A stretch of DNA of 7,684 nt, taken from Planctomycetales bacterium (GTDB taxonomy: Bacteria; Planctomycetota; Planctomycetia; Isosphaerales; Isosphaeraceae). Under the pieces are notes generated by a model. It did not search any database. It had not been told where the DNA came from and was given only the letters and a program-made list of their open reading frames with translations. Positions within the stretch are counted from its first letter, which is position 1, and each line of letters begins with the position of its first letter. Where the stretch lies: the NCBI GenBank assembly GCA_027451455.1, contig DAIDJI010000063.1, forward strand, positions 1-7,684. Direction: 5' to 3'. Below are positions 1-6,875 of the stretch, in pieces. The translations under genes were made by a program, and so were the position numbers.

Positions 1-114
1 GACGACCTCTCTCGCGTGAATCTCGCATTCTTCCAGGTTAACATTGCAATTAGCCTGGGCCTGCTGGTCGTCGGCGTGATCGACCTGGTGATCCGCCACG
101 CTGGCCGCGGTTGA
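1..114 (+). CDS. mqnP: UbiA-family prenyltransferase, C-terminal end (probable MqnP), partial
   Basis: Only the last 37 codons and the TGA stop are in the window; the gene begins to the left. The visible tail reads RVNLAFFQVNIAISLGLLV and then a short basic end (RHAGRG). It is one hydrophobic membrane-spanning helix of about 20 residues preceded by an 'N-FF-VN' patch, which I recognise from the C-terminus of UbiA-like 4-hydroxybenzoate polyprenyltransferases. Such enzymes are integral membrane proteins that attach the polyprenyl tail to an aromatic quinone precursor. In organisms with the futalosine pathway the MqnP member is often next to other mqn genes, and mqnE follows here on the same strand 97 nt downstream. 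The family call rests on a short tail plus context; any other multi-span membrane protein is possible but less likely. Confidence 0.6.
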   Translation, partial: DDLSRVNLAFFQVNIAISLGLLVVGVIDLVIRHAGRG

Positions 115-139
115 TGATTCCTTCAATCCTGACTAAAAT
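111..139 (+). promoter_or_regulatory. Possible sigma-70-type promoter for mqnE
   Basis: TTGATG (111-116) and TAAAAT (134-139) are separated by exactly 17 nt. The -10 box matches the TATAAT consensus at 5 of 6 positions and the -35 box at 4 of 6. The -35 element overlaps the stop codon of the upstream prenyltransferase gene. It would place a transcript start near position 146 and give mqnE a leader of about 65 nt. In a GC-rich background an A/T-rich -10 box at ideal spacing is noteworthy, but mqnE could also be read through from the gene upstream. Confidence 0.4.
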
Positions 140-172
140 CCCAGAAAGAATGGTAACGGGCCCTGGACCACG

Positions 173-206
173 GTGGGCAATGCCCACGCCACGACCGAGG
201 ATCGGT
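173..206 (+). other. Two small hairpins in the mqnE leader, one holding the ribosome binding site
   Basis: GTGGGC-AAT-GCCCAC (173-187) is a perfect 6-bp stem with a 3-nt loop. Seven bases further, ACCGA-GGA-TCGGT (194-206) is a perfect 5-bp stem whose loop is the GGA of the likely Shine-Dalgarno GAGGA (197-201), 10 nt before the mqnE ATG. The first hairpin lacks a T-tract, so it is not a canonical intrinsic terminator. The second could modestly affect ribosome access. Short perfect stems arise easily by chance in GC-rich DNA. Confidence 0.3.
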
Positions 207-211
207 GAGCG

Positions 212-1369
<1,158 letters not shown>

Positions 1370-1450
1370 ACCACAGAGATACTGAGACACAGAGAAAACC
1401 AAAAAGAAGAAAGCGTATTTTTCTTCTCTGTGCCTCTGTGTCTTTGTGGT
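1370..1450. repeat. Dispersed CCACAGAG-type inverted repeat
   Basis: Two 27-nt arms (1370-1396 and 1424-1450) are imperfect inverted copies, matching at 23 of 27 positions, with a 27-nt A-rich then T-rich centre. The outer ends are ACCACA and TGTGGT. Inside the centre, AGAAGAAA (1405-1412) can pair with TTTCTTCT (1420-1427), so the whole stretch can fold into one long hairpin. Its low G+C contrasts with the surrounding genes. From memory, CCACAGAGACACAGAG / CTCTGTGTCTCTGTGG palindromes of this kind recur between genes in many bacteria and often yield spurious proteins when translated. There is no transposase and no obvious target duplication. It lies between the mqnE stop and the next promoter and could act as a transcript-end hairpin (T5 at 1418-1422), but its function is unknown. 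Confidence 0.85.
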
Positions 1451-1493
1451 GGATTGACTGTCTCTCTGTGATGGATTTGCCAGGAGACGGGGA

Positions 1494-1522
1494 TTGACGG
1501 AAGCGGCGGATCGCGCTATGAT
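1494..1522 (+). promoter_or_regulatory. Strong sigma-70-type promoter for the methyltransferase-phosphodiesterase unit
   Basis: TTGACG (1494-1499) and TATGAT (1517-1522) are separated by 17 nt, and each hexamer matches consensus at 5 of 6 positions. Transcription would begin near 1529-1531, giving a leader of about 45 nt before the ATG at 1575. It lies about 43 nt downstream of the inverted repeat, so the next two genes probably form their own transcription unit apart from mqnE. A second GGATTGAC copy occurs at 1451-1458 (also at 1491-1498), but no -10 box follows it at proper spacing. Confidence 0.75.
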
Positions 1523-1556
1523 CCCCGCGATTCCGGCCCCGCCCTCGATTCGGCTC

Positions 1557-1565
1557 AAGGAGGAG
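1557..1565 (+). promoter_or_regulatory. Ribosome binding site that fixes the methyltransferase start at 1575
   Basis: AAGGAGGAG is a near-perfect Shine-Dalgarno sequence, 9 nt before ATG at 1575. The longer in-frame reading from TTG at 1494 has no such site, and that TTG lies inside the -35 box of the promoter, so it cannot be in the transcript. The start at 1575 is therefore preferred. Confidence 0.85.
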
Positions 1566-1574
1566 CCTTCCCCG

Positions 1575-2276
1575 ATGCGCGACCACAACAAGGCGTTCTG
1601 CCGCCTCGTGGCCGAGACCTTCGACGGCCCCGGCCCGGTCTATGAGTTTGGCTCGTACCAGGTCGAGGGGCAGGAGGGCTACGCGAACCTCCGGGCGATG
1701 TTCGCGGGCCGCGACTATGTCGGCTGCGACATGCGCCCCGGCCCTGGCGTCGATCGCGTCGAGGACGTCACCGCGATCAACCTTCCCGATCAGTCCGCCG
1801 GGACGGTCCTCTGCATCGAGACCTTCGAACACGTCTTCGAGGTCCGGCGCGCCTTTGACGAGGTCTACCGGATTCTCAAGCCGGGGGGGATGTTCGTCAT
1901 CACCTCGCCGCTGAACTTCCGCATCCACGGATATCCCGACGATTACTGGCGGATGACCCCGAGCTGCCTCCGTCGGATGCTCGAGCCGTACGAGGTCCGC
2001 GTGACCGGCTACCAGGGGCATCGGGCGTTCCCGCATACGGTGATGGGTATCGCCCTGAAGACGCCGGCCCCGGCCGACGCCCTGGCGCGGTGCTCGCGAC
2101 TGGTCGCCTCGTATCGCGAGTGGTGCCGCGAAACCGAGCGGTCGATGCCGGCTGTCGAAAAGTTCCGCCGGCTCGCCGCGCAGGTGTACCGGTCGAAGGG
2201 AGAACGCCGGCAGTTGGCCGACTACTACGCGGCCGAGTTCCACGTCGATCGCGGGCCGATCCCGGCCGCGGCCTGA
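1575..2276 (+). CDS. Class I SAM-dependent methyltransferase, substrate unknown
   Basis: This 233-aa soluble protein has the Rossmann-type methyltransferase layout (Methyltransf_11-like). A degenerate motif I, VYEFGSY (22-28), replaces the usual acidic-x-G-x-G. An acidic strand end at YVGCDM (48-53) is placed to bind the SAM ribose. VEDVTAINLP (62-71) corresponds to the adenine-contact region, TVLCIETFEHV (77-87) to motif II/post-II, and LKPGGMFVITSPL (101-113) to motif III. A PDDYWRMTP segment (121-129), common in methyltransferases that act on sugars or small molecules, follows. The C-terminal 80 residues are charged with no recognised domain. It lacks the signatures I would expect of the menaquinone methyltransferase UbiE/MenG. 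The start is set by the strong Shine-Dalgarno at 1557-1565. The phosphodiesterase gene begins 19 nt downstream, so the two are probably co-transcribed. The acceptor substrate cannot be deduced. Confidence 0.85.
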   Translation: MRDHNKAFCRLVAETFDGPGPVYEFGSYQVEGQEGYANLRAMFAGRDYVGCDMRPGPGVDRVEDVTAINLPDQSAGTVLCIETFEHVFEVRRAFDEVYRILKPGGMFVITSPLNFRIHGYPDDYWRMTPSCLRRMLEPYEVRVTGYQGHRAFPHTVMGIALKTPAPADALARCSRLVASYREWCRETERSMPAVEKFRRLAAQVYRSKGERRQLADYYAAEFHVDRGPIPAAA

Positions 2277-2295
2277 TGCACGAGGACCCGAAGTC

Positions 2296-3936
2296 ATGTC
2301 GAAGACTGTCGAGCGACTGGTCGTCCTGGGCCTGGACGGGGCCACCTGGACCGTGCTGGACCCCATGCGGCGCCGGGGGCTGATGCCCAACCTCGACGCG
2401 TTCCTCGCCGGTGCCGCCTCCGGGACGCTTCGATCGATTGTCCCGCCGGTCACCACGGCCGCGTGGACGACCATGATGACCGGCTGCGGGCCCGCCCGAC
2501 ACGGTGTCTTCGACCACCGATACTACGACGCCGCCGAGAACCGGATGAAGGTCAACCACTCGGGCCGCATCCGCGTGCCGACCGTCTGGCACCTCCTGGC
2601 ATCCAGCGGACGAACGGCCGTCTGCCTGAACGTTCCCGGGCTTTATCCGCCGCTGAAGGTCCCCGGTATCGTCGTTTCGGGGATGGATGCGCCTCACCTC
2701 GAAGCGGCTCTCTCGGCCGCTCCTGAGTTCGCCGCCCGCCGCGAGGCTGAGGCCCCCGGCTATGCGCTCGGCTACTTCTGGAAGCGCGTTCCGCGCACTC
2801 TCGACGAGCTGAAGACCAACGCCCAGGCCACCGCTCAGAGCTTCCACGGCCGGACCGATGGCGCCTTTCTTGCCGACGAGATCGCCTCGGACTGGTCGGT
2901 GTTGATGGTCCAGTTCCAGAACCTCGACCCGTTCCAGCACCGAGTCTGGCCCTGGCTCAACGTCGATGAGACCGGGATCGACGACCCCGAGTGGAACGCT
3001 GCCGCCGCCGAGGTCATCCGCGGTCTCGACGAGTGCATCGGCCGTCTCTGCGATCTCGCTGACCGCCGGGGCGCCGCTGTGATGATGGTCAGCGATCACG
3101 GCTTTGGTCCCTGCCTCGGCCGCATCCAGGTCAATCGGATCCTGGTCGATGCCGGTGTCGCGCGGCTCCCGGGCTGGGCCGGACGCCTCGGCCGACGAAC
3201 GATGCAGGTTCGCGACCGCCTTCGCCTCTGGGGCGAGAAGCGCGACCGACCCGCCGCGCGATCCGCCTCGTTCGACCAGTCGGTTGCGGCCGAGTACCGC
3301 TTCGACTGGCGGCGCACCCTCGCCTTCGCCCCGCACCAGGACACTGCGGCGATGGTCTACGTCAACTGTGCGGCGCGACACGGCGGCGTGAAAACAGCCG
3401 CCCCCATGATGACGCCCCGCCAGATCGACGAGGCCCGAACCGCCGCTTCGGCGGCGCTGGCTGAGGCCCGACACCCGGAGACCGGCGTCCCCCTCTTCCC
3501 TCGGATCATCGCGACCGCCGAGGAATACGGCATCGATCCCGCGAGCGAGGGCTACCCCGACCTGATCGCCCTCCCGGATGAGCCGTACTGGGTCCGGACC
3601 AAGCTTTCGTCGAGCCCGGCCTGGGTCGAGCCCGACGCCAACCTCCCCGGCACACACCGCCCCGAGGGGATCGTCGCACTCTCGGGTGTGGATCTACCGC
3701 CGGGACGTCACCTGCAAGCCAACCTTACCGACGCCACACCGACCATTCTGGCGATGCTCGGCCTGCCGATCCCCGCGCACATTGAGGGGAAGCCCATCGT
3801 CCAGCCGACCACTGTGGCCCGTCACCACGCCCCCGCCGAGGTCCTCGCCGGCCCGCATCACTCCGGCTTCGAGTTCACCCAGGACGAGCAGGCCCTCATC
3901 GAGCGCCGACTGGCCGACCTCGGCTACCTGGAATGA
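2296..3936 (+). CDS. Alkaline-phosphatase-superfamily phosphodiesterase / nucleotide pyrophosphatase-like protein
   Basis: This 546-aa two-metal phosphohydrolase belongs to the type I phosphodiesterase/nucleotide pyrophosphatase branch. Metal-site motifs appear in the expected order. VLGLDGATW supplies Asp14. PPVTTAAWTTMMTG (50-63) supplies a Thr nucleophile (Thr53 or Thr54) and leads into PARHGVFD. LDPFQH supplies Asp211 and His215, SDHGFGP supplies Asp267 and His268, and LPGTHRPEG supplies His454. The C-terminal region ends the fold with DATPTILAMLGLPIP. All ligands are present, so it should be active as a phosphodiesterase or phosphomonoesterase; the substrate is unknown. There is no signal peptide or membrane helix at the N-terminus, so it is probably cytoplasmic, unlike many secreted relatives. 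GAGGA at 2282-2286 lies 9 nt before the ATG, and the gene follows the methyltransferase by 19 nt. It ends only 15 nt from the convergent scpB gene. Confidence 0.88.
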   Translation: MSKTVERLVVLGLDGATWTVLDPMRRRGLMPNLDAFLAGAASGTLRSIVPPVTTAAWTTMMTGCGPARHGVFDHRYYDAAENRMKVNHSGRIRVPTVWHLLASSGRTAVCLNVPGLYPPLKVPGIVVSGMDAPHLEAALSAAPEFAARREAEAPGYALGYFWKRVPRTLDELKTNAQATAQSFHGRTDGAFLADEIASDWSVLMVQFQNLDPFQHRVWPWLNVDETGIDDPEWNAAAAEVIRGLDECIGRLCDLADRRGAAVMMVSDHGFGPCLGRIQVNRILVDAGVARLPGWAGRLGRRTMQVRDRLRLWGEKRDRPAARSASFDQSVAAEYRFDWRRTLAFAPHQDTAAMVYVNCAARHGGVKTAAPMMTPRQIDEARTAASAALAEARHPETGVPLFPRIIATAEEYGIDPASEGYPDLIALPDEPYWVRTKLSSSPAWVEPDANLPGTHRPEGIVALSGVDLPPGRHLQANLTDATPTILAMLGLPIPAHIEGKPIVQPTTVARHHAPAEVLAGPHHSGFEFTQDEQALIERRLADLGYLE

Positions 3937-3951
3937 TCCCGGCCCCGAACT

Positions 3952-4731
3952 CTATTCGCCCGTGAACTCAGGACGGCGCTTCTCAAGGAAGGATTGAATC
4001 CCTTCTCGATAGTCGCGACTATCGTAGACATGCCGTCGCTGGCCCTGGAGGCGCTCGAAGGTCTCGGCGCTCATCGGGCGTGACTTCGAGAGAATCCGAA
4101 GCTCCTCCTTCATCAGCGTGACACACATCGGAGAGGTCTCGGCGATCTGGTCGGCAAGCTGCCGGGTGAAGCCTTCGAGTTCGTCTCTGGGCACCACATC
4201 ATTGATCATCCCGAGGCGGAGCGCCCGTTCCGCGGAAATCGGACGTGCCGTGAAGAGCATCTCCTTCAGGAGTGGCACGCCGATCGATTTCATCATATTC
4301 ACAATACCTGCTGTGTTGTAGGGAACACCGAGTCTCGTCGGTGTGAAGGCGAAGGTCACCTCCGGCGTGGCGACGGCGAGATCGCAGGTCATCGCGAGCT
4401 CGCAGGCGCCGCCCCAGACGGTCCCCTCGATCATTGCGATGACCGGCATGGGGAGAAACTCGATCGAGCGGACAACCCGGCGAAGCGGATCGTCGTACGA
4501 GAGGGGATCGCGCCCCGAGGTGGGAAGCTCGGTGACGTCGTGCCCAGCCGACCAGACGGCCGCCCCCGGCTCCGCCCGAAGGATCACGGAACGGACCGAC
4601 GCAGCCTTCATCTCGCTGAGCGCTCCGATCAGTTCCTCGATGAGGTCGCGGCTGAGGGCGTTCCGCTTCGCCGCGTGGTTCAGCGAGACAATTCCCGTGC
4701 GGCCTTGCACCTGTCGAAGCACCAGTGGCAT
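3952..4731 (-). CDS. scpB: Methylmalonyl-CoA decarboxylase (ScpB/YgfG type, crotonase superfamily)
   Basis: This 259-aa enoyl-CoA hydratase/isomerase-fold protein resembles E. coli YgfG (ScpB, 261 aa) from end to end as I remember it. ScpB decarboxylates methylmalonyl-CoA to propionyl-CoA and CO2. Diagnostic blocks are SAGHDVTELP (61-70), GRDPLSYDDPLR (73-84), EGTVWGGACELAM (102-114), LGVPYN (134-139), LFTARPISAERAL (159-171) and QRRHVYDSRDYREG (231-244). The E. coli active-site residues His66, Gly110 and Tyr140 correspond to His64, Gly108 and Tyr138 at a constant offset of 2. The oxyanion-hole loops are intact. The position directly after both mutase subunits, 11 nt behind the large-subunit stop, fits this role. 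The Shine-Dalgarno is weak (GAG, 7 nt before ATG), and an A8 tract runs into the start codon, so translation may depend on coupling to the upstream gene. A generic enoyl-CoA hydratase is the alternative, but the GRDPLSYDDPL block argues against it. Confidence 0.88.
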   Translation of the reverse strand: MPLVLRQVQGRTGIVSLNHAAKRNALSRDLIEELIGALSEMKAASVRSVILRAEPGAAVWSAGHDVTELPTSGRDPLSYDDPLRRVVRSIEFLPMPVIAMIEGTVWGGACELAMTCDLAVATPEVTFAFTPTRLGVPYNTAGIVNMMKSIGVPLLKEMLFTARPISAERALRLGMINDVVPRDELEGFTRQLADQIAETSPMCVTLMKEELRILSKSRPMSAETFERLQGQRRHVYDSRDYREGIQSFLEKRRPEFTGE

Positions 4732-4741
4732 TTTTTTTCTC
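4729..4741 (-). promoter_or_regulatory. Weak ribosome binding site with A8 tract running into the scpB start codon
   Basis: On the minus strand the start reads GAGAAAAAAAATG. Eight consecutive A residues (complement of T at 4731-4738) end with the A of the ATG. The only Shine-Dalgarno-like element is GAG at 4741-4739. The tract is unusual for such GC-rich DNA. A-rich starts can bind ribosomal protein S1, and A8 tracts are prone to polymerase slippage, which here would change only the spacing to the start. The mutase large-subunit stop codon (4743-4745) is 11 nt upstream, close enough for reinitiation. Confidence 0.5.
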
Positions 4742-4742
4742 G

Positions 4743-6413
4743 TCAGAGGTCAACATCTTCTCGATATTCGCCGAAGACATCGCGAAGGACCTGGCCGATT
4801 TCGCCGATCGTGGCGTAGGAGCGTACAGCCTCAAGGATCGGTGGCACCAGGTTCGTCGCCTGGTCCTCGGCTGATCGCCGCAAGGTCGCGAGCGAGCGTT
4901 CCACCGCGGACGAATCGCGGCCTGCCTTCACCTCTCGGAGTCGATCGATCTCGCGACGGCGAACGTCGTCAGCGACCTCGAAAAGCTGCATCCTTGGCGG
5001 CTCGCCATCGGTATGAGCATTGACTCCGACGACGATCCGTTCGTTGCGCTCGACCTGTTCGCTCCAGCGATCGGCCGACTCGTCGATGAGCCGTCGCACG
5101 AAGCCGGACTCGATGGCCGGGACCATCCCTCCCATCGCCTCGATCCGGCCGAGAAGCGCCAGGGCCTCGGCCTCGATGGTGTCGGTCAGGTGCTCGACGT
5201 AGAAGCTCCCGCCGAGCGGGTCGACTGTGCTGGTTACTCCGGTCTCATGTGCGAGGATCTCCTGGGTGCGCAGGGCAAGCCGGACTGACTCCTCGGCCGG
5301 CAGGCAAAGGGCCTCATCCTTGCTGTTGGTGTGCAGACTCTGCGTGCCGCCGAGCACCGCGGCCATCGCCTGCAAGGCCACCCGAACGACGTTGTTCTCC
5401 GGTTGCTGTGCAGTGAGCGTCACGCCGCTTGTCTGGGTGTGAAATCGAAGCATCATGCTCTCGGGCGATCGGGCCCCAAACCGGTCCTTCATCATCCGGG
5501 CATAGAGCCGGCGAGCCGCCCGAAACTTGGCGATCTCCTCGAAGAAGTCGGAATGCACGGCGAAGAAGAACGCCAGCCGAGGCGCGAACTCGTCGATTTT
5601 GAGACCCGCCCGAAGTGCCGTCTCGATGTAGCAAATCGCGTCGGCGATCGTGAAGGCCACCTCTTGCACGGCCGTGGCCCCGGCCTCTCGGATGTGGTAG
5701 CCGCTGATGGAAATGGTGTTCCAGTGTGGCAGGTGTTGGCCGCAATATTCAAACGTGTTCTCGATCAATCGAAGGCTCGGTCGCGGCGGGAAGATATACG
5801 TCCCCCGCGCGACATACTCCTTGAGGATGTCGTTCTGAATCGTTCCCCGAAGAGCTGAGGGTTCGATCCCCTGTTTCTCGCCGACGGCGATGTACATCGC
5901 GAGTAAAACGGCGGCGGGGGCGTTGATGGTCATCGACGTCGAGACCTTATCGAGCGGGATGCCGTCGAAGAGGGCCTCCATGTCAGCCAGGGTATTGATC
6001 GCAACGCCCACCTTGCCGACCTCGCCCAGGCTGCGCGGGTCGTCGGAGTCGAGCCCGAGCTGGGTCGGCAGGTCGAAGGCGACGCTCAGCCCGGTCGAGC
6101 CCTCGGCGAGGAGGTATCGATACCGCCGGTTCGATTCCTCCGCGGTGGAATATCCGGCGTATTCGCGCATCGTCCAGAGCCGGCTGCGGTACATCGTCGG
6201 ATGCACGCCGCGCGTGAACGGGAATCGGCCGGGAAATCCCAGCTTTTCCTCGTACCGCTCGACGTCGTCGTCGCCGGGTAGGTAGAGCCGGTCCACCGGA
6301 AGCCCCGAGGTCGTCGCAAATGCTCTGGTGCGCTCGGGGTGGTGGGCGACCGCCTGGGCGAGGGTCTCCTTCGACCAGTCCTCTTCACCGGCTTGAAGAC
6401 GCGATGCCGTCAT
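4743..6413 (-). CDS. Methylmalonyl-CoA mutase, large (catalytic) subunit
   Basis: This 556-aa TIM-barrel subunit of a split, adenosylcobalamin-dependent acyl-CoA mutase interconverts succinyl-CoA and (R)-methylmalonyl-CoA. It lacks the C-terminal cobalamin domain, which is encoded separately just upstream. Visible blocks are HPTMYRSRLWTMREYAGYST (71-90), GLSVAFDLPTQLG (108-120), GTIQNDILKEYVARGTYIFPP (190-210), SISGYHIREAGAT (235-247), FHTQTSGVTLTAQ and TQSLHTNSKDEAL. Against the Propionibacterium enzyme at a constant offset of 4, Tyr89, Arg207 and His244 correspond to Tyr85, Arg203 and His240. Isobutyryl-CoA mutases carry Phe and Gln at the first two positions, so the residues favour methylmalonyl-CoA as substrate. 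Ethylmalonyl-CoA mutase is a less likely alternative. The ATG overlaps the small-subunit stop as ATGA, with a strong AAGGAGG 10 nt upstream inside the preceding gene. No MeaB/ArgK chaperone or epimerase gene is in the window. Confidence 0.93.
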   Translation of the reverse strand: MTASRLQAGEEDWSKETLAQAVAHHPERTRAFATTSGLPVDRLYLPGDDDVERYEEKLGFPGRFPFTRGVHPTMYRSRLWTMREYAGYSTAEESNRRYRYLLAEGSTGLSVAFDLPTQLGLDSDDPRSLGEVGKVGVAINTLADMEALFDGIPLDKVSTSMTINAPAAVLLAMYIAVGEKQGIEPSALRGTIQNDILKEYVARGTYIFPPRPSLRLIENTFEYCGQHLPHWNTISISGYHIREAGATAVQEVAFTIADAICYIETALRAGLKIDEFAPRLAFFFAVHSDFFEEIAKFRAARRLYARMMKDRFGARSPESMMLRFHTQTSGVTLTAQQPENNVVRVALQAMAAVLGGTQSLHTNSKDEALCLPAEESVRLALRTQEILAHETGVTSTVDPLGGSFYVEHLTDTIEAEALALLGRIEAMGGMVPAIESGFVRRLIDESADRWSEQVERNERIVVGVNAHTDGEPPRMQLFEVADDVRRREIDRLREVKAGRDSSAVERSLATLRRSAEDQATNLVPPILEAVRSYATIGEIGQVLRDVFGEYREDVDL

Positions 6414-6853
6414 CGGATCATGACCTCCTTGCGAACGACTGTCGCGCCTGTGTCCCGAGGTTTTGGACCAAGCATTTCCTCGACGGTGGCGAGGATCGAT
6501 CGGGCCGAGGCACCCGGGGTGAAGATGGCCCGGACGCCGATCCCCTTCAGGAAGGGAAAATCTTCCTCGGGGATCGTCCCGCCGCCGAAGACGAGGATAT
6601 CTCCCGCGCCACGTTCGGCGAGCCCGTCGATCACTCGACGGAAGAGGACGCGATGGGCCCCGCTCAGAACGCTCAGTCCGATCGCGTCGACGTTCTCCTG
6701 AATGGCGGCCTCGACGATCTCCTCGGGACTCCGGCGGATGCCCGTATAGATGACCTCGTAGCCTGAGTTTCGCAGAAGGCGGGCGACAAACCGGGCTCCT
6801 CGGTCGTGCCCGTCGAGGCCCGGTTTGCCGATCAGGATACGTCCCTTCGCCAT
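6410..6853 (-). CDS. Methylmalonyl-CoA mutase, small cobalamin-binding subunit
   Basis: This 147-aa stand-alone B12-binding domain has a flavodoxin-like fold. The signature D-x-H-x-x-G is at Asp14, His16 and Gly19 in KPGLDGHDRGARF, where His16 is the lower axial ligand of cobalt. GLSVLSG (59-65) and FGGGTIP (89-95) are the other two nucleotide-tail contact motifs. Its length matches the separate small subunits seen in archaea and several bacterial phyla rather than the fused type. It pairs with the large subunit, whose ATG overlaps its TGA by 4 nt, so synthesis is probably coupled one to one. The start ATG at 6853 has GAGGA 8 nt upstream (6866-6862). It follows ppsA by 22 nt, with no promoter or terminator visible in that gap, so it is probably read from the ppsA transcript. 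Confidence 0.93.
   Translation of the reverse strand: MAKGRILIGKPGLDGHDRGARFVARLLRNSGYEVIYTGIRRSPEEIVEAAIQENVDAIGLSVLSGAHRVLFRRVIDGLAERGAGDILVFGGGTIPEEDFPFLKGIGVRAIFTPGASARSILATVEEMLGPKPRDTGATVVRKEVMIR
6424..6430 (-). promoter_or_regulatory. Strong ribosome binding site of the mutase large subunit, inside the small-subunit gene
   Basis: AAGGAGG on the minus strand lies 10 nt before the ATG at 6413 and within the last codons of the small-subunit gene, where it encodes part of the RKEVMIR tail. With the 4-nt ATGA overlap, it shows that translation of the two mutase subunits is coupled. Confidence 0.8.
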
Positions 6854-6875
6854 GGTCGTGTTCCTCGAACTTGAA

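Noticed and set aside
173..187. Hairpin GTGGGC-AAT-GCCCAC as an intrinsic terminator of the prenyltransferase gene
   Set aside because: There is no T-tract after the stem; the following bases are GCCACGACC. I list it only as a possible leader structure.
4199..4834. Minus-strand 211-codon frame bridging the mutase and scpB genes
   Set aside because: It is a frame shadow. The mutase C-terminus and scpB N-terminus are both complete and match their families in their own frames, so there is no frameshift or fusion here.
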